From contig CAMPHR010000016.1 in NCBI GenBank assembly GCA_946886075.1, positions 8,649 through 72,648 on the forward strand: DNA of 64,000 bases, given 5' to 3'. A program made the translations under genes and the position numbers. Numbering within the stretch: position 1 is the stretch's first letter; the number at the start of each line of letters is the position of its first letter. Positions 18,485 to 27,586 of the stretch are shown here, piece after piece. The DNA comes from an uncultured Novosphingobium sp. (GTDB lineage Bacteria; Pseudomonadota; Alphaproteobacteria; Sphingomonadales; Sphingomonadaceae). The notes under the pieces were generated by a model. The model was given only the letters and a program-made list of their open reading frames with translations. It was not told the DNA's origin and did no database searches.

Positions 18485-19486
18485 TCAGCGCGGCTCCCCA
18501 ACCACCGAGGGCAGCGATTCCAGTCGTTCGCCGCTGGCGTTCTCTGCATAGGCAAGCGCCCCGCCCCCCGTAAGCACGGCAAAGACCAACGCGGCGTGAG
18601 AACTGACCCCCAGCTTTGCATAAATGGCACGCAGGTGCGCGCGCATCGTGTTGTGCCGGATAGCAAGCATCTCCTCGACTTCCTCAGGCGGGCGGCCGTT
18701 GGACAGCTCCAAGGTGATCGCCGCTTCCGCCGTAGTCAGGCCATAGAGGCTCGCCAGCGCGGCACGAGAATGCAACGCGCCAGCCAAAGGGTCGCGAAGC
18801 AATATGCGCAGGCCTGGCCGCATCACCCCCTGAAGTGGCGGACGCCTCAGAAAAAGAATATAGAGGTCTGGCTCGCCGGAAGGACGCTGAAGCTGCATGC
18901 CACCTTGCGCGACCTTGCCCGTCAGCACCGCATCCATTAGCCGCCGCATCGCCTTCTGATCGGCAGGCACTGAAGCACAGATCTTGCCGCCCATTACCGA
19001 CAGGCCGTCGCGCTGATCGAGTATCCGGCGCGCGGCACGGTTCGCATCGATCGGCTGCCCGTTTTCCTGCACGATCATCGCACCGACCGACAGGCGATCC
19101 AGCCCGTCGGCAAACACCTCAGATCTGCGCCGTGTATCGATCAGCTCGGCGCGATAAGCGAGTGCCGTGGCGATATGCCTGCTAACCGCCCGAAGCCTCC
19201 GAATGCAGTCGCCATCCACGCATGCGGCATCTGGCCACGACACATGCAAATGCCCCCGACGCACGTCGTCGTGCATACTGCGAAGTGGCAGCAGTGCCTC
19301 CTCCGCCAAGCTGATATCGCTGCCTTCCATGGCCAACCTTATGCAATCGGCTCCGACCCATCCTGTTAAGCTTTCAGGCAAATAGTCCGCCAGCCTCACC
19401 CGCACCAGATCGTCATAAATGATGTCGAGCAGATGGAGCGGGAGATCGACGTCATCCTGCGCCGATTGGCTCAGTGAAGCCGACAT
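18485..19486 (-). CDS. LuxR-type HTH transcriptional regulator (second of a tandem pair)
   Basis: The 333-aa product ends in a LuxR-type helix-turn-helix (about residues 247-308: LTTAEAAITLELSNGRPPEE, then AIRHNTMRAHLRAIYAKLG). About 240 residues precede it. They include a PAS-like stretch (VGAMIVQENGQPIDANRAARRILDQRDGLSV) that may bind a ligand, and there is no receiver domain. Its ATG 19486 overlaps the TGA of the upstream regulator by one base (TGATG), a translational-coupling arrangement. It sits 81 bp upstream of the acyl-CoA synthetase on the same strand. It probably controls the divergent oxygenase operon or its own operon. Confidence 0.85.
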   Translation of the reverse strand: MSASLSQSAQDDVDLPLHLLDIIYDDLVRVRLADYLPESLTGWVGADCIRLAMEGSDISLAEEALLPLRSMHDDVRRGHLHVSWPDAACVDGDCIRRLRAVSRHIATALAYRAELIDTRRRSEVFADGLDRLSVGAMIVQENGQPIDANRAARRILDQRDGLSVMGGKICASVPADQKAMRRLMDAVLTGKVAQGGMQLQRPSGEPDLYILFLRRPPLQGVMRPGLRILLRDPLAGALHSRAALASLYGLTTAEAAITLELSNGRPPEEVEEMLAIRHNTMRAHLRAIYAKLGVSSHAALVFAVLTGGGALAYAENASGERLESLPSVVGEPR

Positions 19487-20667
19487 CAGGACAGGCTCAC
19501 CGTCAGCTCGCTTGTTCCACTGGTCAGTTCGCCAAGCACGGCGGGACTCGTCAGCACCATCTGCACCAAGTCAGATCTGCTCGACCAGCGGCATTTGGCA
19601 TAAATCGATCGGAAGTGCGCTCGCACGGTGTTGTATTGGATGCCCAGCAGCGCCGCGATTTCATGGGTGCCACGCCCGCTAACGGCAGCTTGCGCCACCA
19701 TCGCTTCCGCTTCCGTCAGTCCGAAGAACTGCTGAAGCAGCTTTGGCTCAACCTTGGCCTGAGCGCCCGTCATGCAGCCACGAATATAAACGACCACGCC
19801 GCCCTTCCGGTCCATCCCGCTGGGGCAGGGCTGCGCGTCGACGACCAGCTCATAATTGCCAGCGCCGGATTTGCGCGGAACGGTAATGGCGACCCCGCCC
19901 CTGCTCCAATCCTCCCGAGCCGCCGCGCGTAGCAGTGCTTGCAGACGCTGATTGACCGACGCCATTGCTGCTCCGAAGCGTGGGCGCACCACAAGCCCAT
20001 CGCCCGCCATCATGATATTTTCGGCAAGCCCGTTCAGGCAGGTCGCCTGCCCCCTGCGATCAATCAGTAAAGCGCCGACGCCCAGGCTTTCCATTCCCGC
20101 AGCGCAGGTTTCGGCTATGGCGTGCGCTACGACGATCCGGATGCGAGCGCGCAGCGCGCTGCGGAAATGAGGCAACATCGCCCTTAGCCGCGCCCGGTCA
20201 GTTTCGCTAAATGGGTCCTGCCCGGGCGACCGCCCCGCAAACATCACATATTGCCATCCGTGATCTGCGACGCAGCGCGCCATCAGCGCGTGGCGAACGC
20301 CGATATGTTCGAAATATTTGCGCAGCCTGCCGCCCGCTCCTTCGGTCGACAAACGCTCGAAGATATCGAAGAGATGAATGTCCGATGACGAACGGTGATC
20401 CACGCCGCGGACGTCCCACCGCGCATCGCGGCTAAGTTCGCATACTTTGTTGTGAACCCATGGCCGTACGTCGAACCCGGCCTGCACCAGATATTCGAAG
20501 TTGAACTGGCTTCCCTGCGGCATGGCCTGAATGCCTGCGAAAGAGGCGCCCACCATATCCCGGAGCATTTCAGATGAGAGATTGCCGGGCCGCAGGCGAC
20601 AGAAATCCCGGTGGACCTGATCCACCGCCCTTCCGATCGACGCACCGTCAACACCGGCCAATGCCAT
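19486..20667 (-). CDS. LuxR-type HTH transcriptional regulator (first of a tandem pair)
   Basis: The 393-aa product has a C-terminal LuxR helix-turn-helix (about 314-375: GLTEAEAMVAQAAVSGRGTH, then IQYNTVRAHFRSIYAK). Its long N-terminal region contains a PAS-like stretch (GVGALLIDRRGQATCLNGLAENIMMAGDGLVV) of the same design as in the next gene, so the two look like diverged duplicates. AAGGA lies 5 bp before ATG 20667. It is divergent from the Baeyer-Villiger operon, with a gap of roughly 130-190 bp that should hold both promoters. No autoinducer synthase is present, so sensing of the catabolic substrate is more likely than quorum sensing. Confidence 0.85.
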   Translation of the reverse strand: MALAGVDGASIGRAVDQVHRDFCRLRPGNLSSEMLRDMVGASFAGIQAMPQGSQFNFEYLVQAGFDVRPWVHNKVCELSRDARWDVRGVDHRSSSDIHLFDIFERLSTEGAGGRLRKYFEHIGVRHALMARCVADHGWQYVMFAGRSPGQDPFSETDRARLRAMLPHFRSALRARIRIVVAHAIAETCAAGMESLGVGALLIDRRGQATCLNGLAENIMMAGDGLVVRPRFGAAMASVNQRLQALLRAAAREDWSRGGVAITVPRKSGAGNYELVVDAQPCPSGMDRKGGVVVYIRGCMTGAQAKVEPKLLQQFFGLTEAEAMVAQAAVSGRGTHEIAALLGIQYNTVRAHFRSIYAKCRWSSRSDLVQMVLTSPAVLGELTSGTSELTVSLS

Positions 20668-20860
20668 TCCATCCTTCCCGTCTTTACGCGTTTTTTCGCT
20701 TTATCAGCATGAGCGTATCGCACGAGCAGGCGGCCCGCAAGGCCGCGTCCAAGTCTTGTGGGTCTCGCCATCTAATACCCAATGCTAGTCCCGGCGGACG
20801 ATGAGCCGCCACGTCGCAACGGACAAAGCCGCGCCAATGACGAACATTGGAGTGCAGCAT

Positions 20861-22900
20861 ATGGCGCAGACCCGACTATTCACCAGCGATGAGGATGGTC
20901 CGGCCTATCTATGGCCGACATTTGGGGAAGGCGAGATATGCGCAAAGGGCCACTGCCCCGACCGACCTCTACCGCTAGCTGACGGCGCGCCGCTTGTCGC
21001 GGCGCTGGAGGAAGCGAACATCAACACGCTGCTGATGGTCTATGTCCATCTGACGCGCGACCGGGAACTGCTGGAGCGGTTCGCGCCGCATATCCGCCCC
21101 GTCTTCGCCCGCGACCCGACGGACATCCCTGCCGAACTGGCGCAGGAATTGCGCAGCAAGTTGCGCGTGGCGCTGACCACGCCCGGCGCACAGGCAACGG
21201 ATGACCTGCCCCGCGACCTGATGAAACGAATGATGGAAATTGGCGTGGGCGAACCGGTGGAGGACGAATTTCTACCGCTGCTGTTCGACCAGATCGGCTT
21301 TCACCTCCCTCCCGAACGACGCTCATTGCCAGGCCGCAAGGCACCGCCCGCCGGTTTCAAAGTCCTGGTAATCGGCGCAGGCATGGTCGGCCTGCTTGCC
21401 AGCCACAAGCTGACCCAAGCCGGATACGATCATGTCGTGATCGAGAAGAACCCGGAGGTAGGCGGCACCTGGTATGAAAACCGCTATCCTGGAGTAGGCG
21501 TCGATACGCCCAGCCACTTTTATTCCTTTTCATTCGAAATCAGTTCCGACTGGGAATATTACCATCCGCGCGGCGGGGACATGCAGGCCTATCTAGTCCG
21601 CGTCGCCGACAAACATGACCTGCGCCGCAACATCCGCTTCGATACCCGCGTGACCAGCCTGCGCTATCATGAACCGGAGGCCATGTGGGACGTGACCGTC
21701 ATCGGGAACGATGGATCAAGCGATACCTTGCGAGTCAATGCCGTCATCAATGCCCACGGACCCGTGAACCGCTGGTCCTGGCCTAATATCCCCGGTCTCG
21801 CTGGTTTCGGCGGCCCTAAAATGCATACCGCCGCCTGGGACCCAAGTGTCACCCTTGCTGGCAAGAAGGTCGCGGTCATCGGCACGGGCGCAAGCGCGGC
21901 GCAACTTGTGCCCGCCATCGCGCCCGATGTCGGCCGGTTGACGGTCTTCATGCGCTCGCGCCATTGGGTGATCAACAATCCGGAAATCCTGAGCAAGGTC
22001 GAACCCGGCATGAAGTGGGCACTGGCGCACATTCCCCATTTTAAGGAGTGGTTTCGCTTCCGGGTCTATTGGAACGGGTCAGATGGTCTTTTCGTCAACG
22101 TGCTCAAGGACCCGGAATGGCAGGACGCCCATTCGGTGTCCCGCCATAACGCTGCCCTGCGACGTTTTAGCCTGCGGCACATGGAAGCCAAATTTGCCGA
22201 CCGGCCTGACCTCCTCCAGAAGCTGACGCCTGATTATCCGATCTTCGGCAAGCGCGTCATCATGGATGGAGGATGGTTCAATGCCCTCAAGCGCGACAAT
22301 GTGACGCTGGAGGACGGCGGGATTGACCGCATCATGCCACATGCAGTCCGCATGAAAGATGGGACTGAGCATCCTGTCGACGTGATCATCTGCGCCACCG
22401 GCTTCGACGTTGCGCGCATGATCGGCTCGCTCGAAGTAATCGGGCGCGACGGCCGCAGCTTGGGCAGGGAGTGGGGAGAGGATGATCCACGCGCCTATTT
22501 GGGGATCTGTGTCCCCGGCTATCCCAATTTCTTCATGACGGTCGGGCCGAACTCGGCCCCTAACCACGCCGCCGGACATAATCTGATTGGGGAGGCGCAG
22601 GTGAACTATATTCTCGAATGCCTCGACGCGATGGCGCAGAATGACGCGGATTCCTTCGAAGTCGCCGAGGCTCCCTATATCGAATGGAATGACACGGTCG
22701 ACGCGCGCATGCAGGACATGATCTGGACTGACCCGCGGGTGCACAGCTATTATAAGAACAGCAAGGGCCGCGTCTTTCTGTCATGGCCTTGGCGCCTCGT
22801 CGACTATTGGAATCACATGCGCGGGCCGGTGATGTCGCATTTCATCCTCCGCCGGTGCATCGACAATGTTCAGCATCCCGCTCAGGACCTCAGCGCATGA
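20861..22900 (+). CDS. Flavin-dependent Baeyer-Villiger monooxygenase with N-terminal extension (4-hydroxyacetophenone monooxygenase-like)
   Basis: The roughly 679-aa enzyme has an FAD Rossmann motif GAGMVG at 172-177, the type I Baeyer-Villiger fingerprint FGGPKMHTAAWD at 316-327 (F, G, H, W and D all in place) and an NADPH Rossmann motif GTGASA at 341-346. Type I BVMOs insert one oxygen of O2 next to a ketone to give an ester or lactone. The extra 160-residue N-terminal domain is the feature of 4-hydroxyacetophenone monooxygenases. ATG 20861 has GGAG 9 bp upstream; ATG 20801 and 20837 are in frame too. The stop overlaps the next ATG (ATGA), so it is coupled to the SDR gene. The true ketone is unknown. 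Confidence 0.92.
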   Translation: MAQTRLFTSDEDGPAYLWPTFGEGEICAKGHCPDRPLPLADGAPLVAALEEANINTLLMVYVHLTRDRELLERFAPHIRPVFARDPTDIPAELAQELRSKLRVALTTPGAQATDDLPRDLMKRMMEIGVGEPVEDEFLPLLFDQIGFHLPPERRSLPGRKAPPAGFKVLVIGAGMVGLLASHKLTQAGYDHVVIEKNPEVGGTWYENRYPGVGVDTPSHFYSFSFEISSDWEYYHPRGGDMQAYLVRVADKHDLRRNIRFDTRVTSLRYHEPEAMWDVTVIGNDGSSDTLRVNAVINAHGPVNRWSWPNIPGLAGFGGPKMHTAAWDPSVTLAGKKVAVIGTGASAAQLVPAIAPDVGRLTVFMRSRHWVINNPEILSKVEPGMKWALAHIPHFKEWFRFRVYWNGSDGLFVNVLKDPEWQDAHSVSRHNAALRRFSLRHMEAKFADRPDLLQKLTPDYPIFGKRVIMDGGWFNALKRDNVTLEDGGIDRIMPHAVRMKDGTEHPVDVIICATGFDVARMIGSLEVIGRDGRSLGREWGEDDPRAYLGICVPGYPNFFMTVGPNSAPNHAAGHNLIGEAQVNYILECLDAMAQNDADSFEVAEAPYIEWNDTVDARMQDMIWTDPRVHSYYKNSKGRVFLSWPWRLVDYWNHMRGPVMSHFILRRCIDNVQHPAQDLSA

Positions 22901-23814
22901 ACGGCGGGCAAACGGATAATGGGGATCGCACAGGCGCGGTTGCCGCCGACGATCGTCGCACAGCCGCCGCTGAATTCGGACATGGGATTGCGGTGATCAC
23001 CGGATCGGGGAGCGGCATCGGCGCGGGTCTGGCACGAGAATTGGCGTCTCACGGCATGACGGTTGTCGTCGCAGACATCTGCGCTGATCGCGCGGCACAG
23101 ACCGTCACCTCGATCAGGGAAGCGGGCGGCAGTGCCCATAGTTTTAACGTCGATGTCTCGCGCGCGGAGGGTCTGGAGCGTCTGGCAGAGGCAGCGCACT
23201 GCCTGGGTACGGTCCGGATGCTGATCAATAATGCAGGCATAGAGACAGTCGGCTATTCATGGGAAATTCCGGTGGAACGCTGGGCACAGACGCTCGACAT
23301 TAATGTCCTTGGCGTCGTCAACGGGTGCCGCGCTTTTCTGCCGCGCATGATCGCCCAGGGCGAAGAATGCTGGGTCGCCAATGTCGCATCAATCGGCGGC
23401 TTTGGCCAGCTGCCACTTCAGGCTCCCTACATCATGAGCAAGCACGCTGTTCAGTCCTTCACGGAATGCCTCGCCCTGGAGGTCGAACTTGCCCGCGCCC
23501 CCATCCATGTCGCATCCATAATCCCAGGAATGGTGCGCACGGCAATATTCCAGGCGACCGATGCTGATCAGGGCGAAGTTGCCATCGCCCACCGCAAGGT
23601 GATGCGCGAAACCATGGCATCGCATGGAATGGACCTTGAAATGGCCTGCGCGCGTATCGTTGCCCAACTTGCAACCGGAACCTTCTGGGTGTCCACCCAA
23701 CCGCGCATGACACGCACGTTCCTGGAAAGGCGCGCGGACTTCCTCCGCGATCAAGGCGCACCGCAGATCATGGATGATCTGGCGCCTCTCTATGCCAATC
23801 TCCAAGGACGCTGA
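22897..23814 (+). CDS. Short-chain dehydrogenase/reductase
   Basis: The 305-aa product is a classical SDR with an extra N-terminal tail of about 30 residues. The cofactor motif TGSGSGIG lies at 35-42, NNAG follows in the fourth strand, and the catalytic Ser and YxxxK are in VASIGGFGQLPLQAPYIMSK. An acidic residue after the second strand (VVVADICADRA) points to NAD(H) preference. SDRs of this kind interconvert alcohols and ketones, so this enzyme could make the ketone that the monooxygenase upstream consumes. ATG 22897 overlaps the monooxygenase TGA. The gene ends 41 bp before a convergent operon. Confidence 0.92.
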   Translation: MNGGQTDNGDRTGAVAADDRRTAAAEFGHGIAVITGSGSGIGAGLARELASHGMTVVVADICADRAAQTVTSIREAGGSAHSFNVDVSRAEGLERLAEAAHCLGTVRMLINNAGIETVGYSWEIPVERWAQTLDINVLGVVNGCRAFLPRMIAQGEECWVANVASIGGFGQLPLQAPYIMSKHAVQSFTECLALEVELARAPIHVASIIPGMVRTAIFQATDADQGEVAIAHRKVMRETMASHGMDLEMACARIVAQLATGTFWVSTQPRMTRTFLERRADFLRDQGAPQIMDDLAPLYANLQGR

Positions 23815-23854
23815 TTATAGTGACGCGCCTGCCCAATTCGCCGGTGCGGGTGCG

Positions 23855-24523
23855 TCACAATTCCGTTTTTGTCAGCATGTTCTCGCTGTAGCCGGGGAAC
23901 ACAAAATCGAATTCGATCACGCAGTCCTCACCCAGCGGGCCGGAACACAGGAGGTCAGTGCGGACAAATGCCTGCACCCCATTCCGGCCGTAGGTGGTCC
24001 GCGAGACGCCCGCGTATAGCGGCGAAGCATCGAGCCGTGCGTCCATTATCGCGTCTCCGGGCTTCGCCCGATTGAGCACGATCTCAATATGGCGGCCGAA
24101 ATCCGGATCGGCGGACGCCGCGTTGCGCACGCGCAGAAAGGCCTTCTCCAGCCGTTCAAGCGTCGGGATCAGAAAGCCGACATGAAATCCGGTCTCGGGA
24201 TCAATCTGCTCGCTCTTGCGCACCTTGGCCACGGCGGGATGTTCGTCCGGTCCGCCGACCGCCAGCCTTTCGCGGATGACATCGTACAGCCAGCGATGCG
24301 CACGCCGCAGCGGCGAGAGATAGATGATGCCGTCGCCATTGTTCGTCGCGGCGCCATCGACCAACAAATGGTAAAAGACTGTGCCATCGGGCAGCGCGAT
24401 CTCTTCGCGGCGAGTAAAGCCCAGAAGGTCAAACAGGCGCGCGGCCATCGGCCCGTGTTCGGGCTCCCGATAATGCATGGCGACATGCCCGAGCGTCGCG
24501 TTGGGTAAGGCTTCAGCGATCAA
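23855..24523 (-). CDS. VOC/extradiol-dioxygenase-like fold protein, function unknown
   Basis: The 222-aa product begins LGHVAMHYREPEHGPMAARLFDLLGFTRRE, the usual opening of a vicinal-oxygen-chelate module. A second module seems to start around HVGFLIPTLERLEKAFLRVR. Candidate metal ligands are H13 and residues in the second half, but the full 2-His-1-Glu set is not obvious. It could be a dioxygenase, isomerase or lyase in the pathway. The start is a TTG at 24523, with GGAG 9 bp upstream; a stop lies two codons before it, so no earlier start exists. It is the last gene of a minus-strand operon after the TonB receptor. Confidence 0.65.
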   Translation of the reverse strand: MIAEALPNATLGHVAMHYREPEHGPMAARLFDLLGFTRREEIALPDGTVFYHLLVDGAATNNGDGIIYLSPLRRAHRWLYDVIRERLAVGGPDEHPAVAKVRKSEQIDPETGFHVGFLIPTLERLEKAFLRVRNAASADPDFGRHIEIVLNRAKPGDAIMDARLDASPLYAGVSRTTYGRNGVQAFVRTDLLCSGPLGEDCVIEFDFVFPGYSENMLTKTEL

Positions 24524-24563
24524 GGATCATCTCCGATGGCCGGGCCACGCCCGCCTTTGGAGG

Positions 24564-24588
24564 CCGGGCGCTGACACATGGCGCCCGG
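24564..24588 (-). terminator. Intercistronic hairpin between VOC-like gene and TonB receptor gene
   Basis: The arms CCGGGCGC (24564-24571) and GCGCCCGG (24581-24588) pair perfectly around 9 nt, just after the receptor stop on the minus strand. No T-run follows, so it more likely stabilises or attenuates the transcript than ends it. Confidence 0.4.
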
Positions 24589-24599
24589 TCCTTCCCTTA

Positions 24600-26891
24600 T
24601 CAGAAATTGTAGCGCAGGCGAAAGCCATACATGCGCGGCTCGGTGTAGAATGCCGACACATAGCCGAACGAGTTCATGTAGGGCATGCGCTGCTGTACAT
24701 AGCGCTTATTCAGCACGTTGGTCATATAAAGGTCGACGTCCAACGGCGTGCCTGCGACCCTGGAAAGCGTGGCACTGGCATTGGCCAGACCGTAGCCGCC
24801 AAAGAAATTACCATCCTGCGGCGGGTCGTTGAAGCGGACGCGTCCCGACCAGTTATAGCCTGCCCGCAACACCAGATCACCGATTGAAGTGTCCGCCTGG
24901 TAGGACAGATTGATGCCATATTTCCATTTAGGCGAATAGGGCAGTTCCTGACCCGACACATCAAGATTTCCAGGCAGGATAAACCTCTTATAGTGCGCGT
25001 CCAGATAGGAAAGATTCCCGTCGAGAGTCAGCCCGCCGGTGCGGATCACCTGTTGCAGTTCGACGCCGGAAATTTTACCCGACGCTGCATTGGTGACCAG
25101 ATTGGTGAACAGTGGCGGATCACCTGGGACGATGATCGACTGGGTACGCTGGATGTCCTTGTAGCTCGCGGTGAAGCCGGCGAGCGTCGTGTTGAACGAC
25201 ACTCCGCCGGCCCGGTATGCGGCCTTCAGCCCAACCTCATAGTCTGTGATCGTTTCAGGATTAAAGGCAATGAACGCGGCGAATGGTCCCGACGGGTCGG
25301 AATTCACATTGAAGCCGCCGCTCTTATACCCCCGCCGCGTGGTCGCATAGACCATGATGTCGGGCGTGATCTTGTAGTCGAGGCCCAACGTGTAGGTGCC
25401 CTTCGCCCATTTACCGTTGTAATTGACCTCGCAGTCCGGGAAGGAGAATGTGGCGGGCCGGCTGGCGCAGGCCCCGCTACTCACATTGTAGCGGTCAACC
25501 GATGCGCGCTTCTTATCCCATGTGTAGCGATATCCCGCGGTCAGGCGCAAACCGCTCACGCCTTCACTTAAAAGACCCAGGTCGAGAGTGCCCTGTGCGT
25601 AAAGCGCCTTGCTGCTGCCGGACTCAGTCTGAACGAGGATGCGCCGCACTCCATAAGTCACATCTTCATAATGGCTGTAACCCTTAGGCTCATAATCAAG
25701 CAGGAAGGCACCCACCTGCACCGTAAGATTACGGTCCAGAAATTCGCCTGACAGTTGAAGCTCTTCAGTCAAATAGCGGTGATTGGCTTGACCGTTGGCT
25801 GAGGTATTTCCGGCATTTGGGCCATCAATGATGTCCAAAAGGCCGGTAAGCCCTGACCCGTCAAGGTCGTACCCATTCTTCGATCGGCTGGTGATATGGC
25901 TGAAGATGTTCTTCAGCCGCACATTGTCTGACAATTCGAGCGTCGTCGTATTGATGAGCAGGTTAGTACGCTGAAGGAAGAAGGTCGGGTTATTTTCTAC
26001 CTCTCGCGGGCCCAATGACCGCTGCCGCGCAAGCGCAGCGTTCAGCGCGTCCTGAAATGCCGGAGCCGTTGGGCTGACCTGTTCTATGAAGAAGCCGGTG
26101 CCGTTCGTGTCGGACTGGCTGCGCTGGAAGATGGTGGAGTTTTCCAGTCCGTCGAACGGCCGGACGAGCAGCGTTGCCCGCAATCCATAATAGTTGACGT
26201 CGTCGAGGCGCGAGTTCGTCGCTCCTGGCAGGACATTGCGGGTAAAACCGTCGCGTTGACGCCATGTGCCCGCCACCCGGAGCATAATTTTATCCGGGAT
26301 GAGGGCCACGTTGAACGCGCCACTGAATTCGCGATTGTTATAGTTGCCGTAGCCCGCCTCAATATAGCCGCCATCCCCATTGTCCGCCCCGCGCGGCGTT
26401 AGCAATACGGCCCCGCCGGTAGTGTTGCGCCCGAACAGTGTACCTTGCGGGCCATTCAGAACCTGGACGTTCTGAAGATCGAAAATCATGCCTGCCGCCC
26501 CGGCCGCCAGCGCAGGGACTGGCGCTTCGGCTAGATAGGTCACCACCGCTTCACCAGCCGCCAATGTCGCGCCCTGACCCCGGAGGGTAAAGCGATTTCC
26601 CTCGCGCGCGTTGCCGGTGTTGACGTTAAGCGACGGCACGAACTGCGACAGTTCCTTAGGCGTGATGACCTGTGCCGATTTTAACAGATCTTCGTTGAAG
26701 GCCGTTACCGCGACAGGGACGTCGTTAAGACGTTCCTCGCGGCGGCGGGCAGTAACGACGATATCATCGGCCACTGACGCTCCTTGTGCCTGCTGAGCCT
26801 CGCCTTGCTGCGCTTCTGCCGTCCCGGCTTGGGCCCCATTCATCGGCGCGATCGCGATGACACTTGCTGTGATGAGCCAAGATGTTCTCAT
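24600..26891 (-). CDS. TonB-dependent outer-membrane receptor
   Basis: The 763-aa precursor starts with a signal peptide (MRTSWLITASVIAIAPMNGA). A TonB-box-like stretch (ASVADDIVVTARRREERLND) and a plug domain follow (TLRGQGATLAAGEAVVTYLA and FGRNTTGGAVLLTPRG), then a 22-strand barrel ending in the aromatic C-terminus FRLRYNF. Such receptors import large or scarce molecules with energy from TonB-ExbBD. In sphingomonads many of them serve catabolic clusters rather than iron uptake, and the oxygenase neighbours suggest that here. AAGGA lies about 10 bp before ATG 26891. Confidence 0.93.
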   Translation of the reverse strand: MRTSWLITASVIAIAPMNGAQAGTAEAQQGEAQQAQGASVADDIVVTARRREERLNDVPVAVTAFNEDLLKSAQVITPKELSQFVPSLNVNTGNAREGNRFTLRGQGATLAAGEAVVTYLAEAPVPALAAGAAGMIFDLQNVQVLNGPQGTLFGRNTTGGAVLLTPRGADNGDGGYIEAGYGNYNNREFSGAFNVALIPDKIMLRVAGTWRQRDGFTRNVLPGATNSRLDDVNYYGLRATLLVRPFDGLENSTIFQRSQSDTNGTGFFIEQVSPTAPAFQDALNAALARQRSLGPREVENNPTFFLQRTNLLINTTTLELSDNVRLKNIFSHITSRSKNGYDLDGSGLTGLLDIIDGPNAGNTSANGQANHRYLTEELQLSGEFLDRNLTVQVGAFLLDYEPKGYSHYEDVTYGVRRILVQTESGSSKALYAQGTLDLGLLSEGVSGLRLTAGYRYTWDKKRASVDRYNVSSGACASRPATFSFPDCEVNYNGKWAKGTYTLGLDYKITPDIMVYATTRRGYKSGGFNVNSDPSGPFAAFIAFNPETITDYEVGLKAAYRAGGVSFNTTLAGFTASYKDIQRTQSIIVPGDPPLFTNLVTNAASGKISGVELQQVIRTGGLTLDGNLSYLDAHYKRFILPGNLDVSGQELPYSPKWKYGINLSYQADTSIGDLVLRAGYNWSGRVRFNDPPQDGNFFGGYGLANASATLSRVAGTPLDVDLYMTNVLNKRYVQQRMPYMNSFGYVSAFYTEPRMYGFRLRYNF

Positions 26892-27116
26892 GTCTGACTA
26901 TCCTTCCCCTCCCCTTTTGCCGGGGCAATCGTTGTTCTTATGGCACAGGCCTTGTTTGCGCATTCCGCTGTTCCAGCAGCCGCGCCGATGGGTCTTTGCA
27001 GTTTTCCTGTAAGTGCTCGCAGAAATGCTGTCTTAGTCCACGGGGACTAGGCCGATACTCCCGGCTGTCCACATCCTCGACCGCTTCTGGCGCATTTCAT
27101 CAGCACGGCCTGACGG

Positions 27117-27521
27117 TCAAACCAGCTCGACAATTTCCATCAGGTTACCTTCAGGATCGTTCAGGAAAGCGACCTTGACCCCATATTCGGCTCTGGGATG
27201 TATATCCTGCACCAACTCGGCGCCCGCCTCTGTGGCAGCGCTGACGAACGCTTCGATATCCCCGACGACGAAACCCAATATCATTGCTTGGCATTGCGGC
27301 CGGGGCGCATCAAGAAACTTGGTGAGTGTGAAGGAGCCATTGCCGGGAGGATCCAACTTGAAATGAACCTCGCGCATGGGACGTCCGGCAATGGCGTCGT
27401 CTCCTCGCCATTCTTCCACCAACCCGCACACGGACTGATAGAAGGCAGCGGCACGATCTATATCTTCAACGATCAGCTTGGTGAACCGGCGCGGAATCGC
27501 ACTTTGACTAGGGTCGGGCAT
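27117..27521 (-). CDS. VOC-family (glyoxalase/dioxygenase-like) protein
   Basis: The 134-aa product is a single glyoxalase-like unit of two beta-alpha-beta-beta-beta modules. It opens with FTKLIVEDIDRAAAFYQSVC and ends with the VOC signature VAFLNDPEGNLMEIVELV, whose final Glu is the usual metal ligand. The family includes glyoxalase I, epimerases, dioxygenases and antibiotic-binding proteins, so function is open. It lies 65 bp downstream of the 346-aa gene and 225 bp upstream of the receptor gene on the same strand, and is probably part of the same unit. Confidence 0.85.
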   Translation of the reverse strand: MPDPSQSAIPRRFTKLIVEDIDRAAAFYQSVCGLVEEWRGDDAIAGRPMREVHFKLDPPGNGSFTLTKFLDAPRPQCQAMILGFVVGDIEAFVSAATEAGAELVQDIHPRAEYGVKVAFLNDPEGNLMEIVELV

Positions 27522-27586
27522 GGCGCAATTCCTGACTCAATATGATGGCGAGTGAAAATCGGCGGATCGGCGCCGGGCGGGTTGCA

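Noticed and set aside
18485..20667. A quorum-sensing circuit
   Set aside because: The regulators lack the autoinducer-binding signature and no LuxI-type synthase is in the window.
23855..24523. A confident call as ring-cleaving extradiol dioxygenase
   Set aside because: The VOC opening is visible but the full 2-His-1-carboxylate set is not, so only the fold is claimed.
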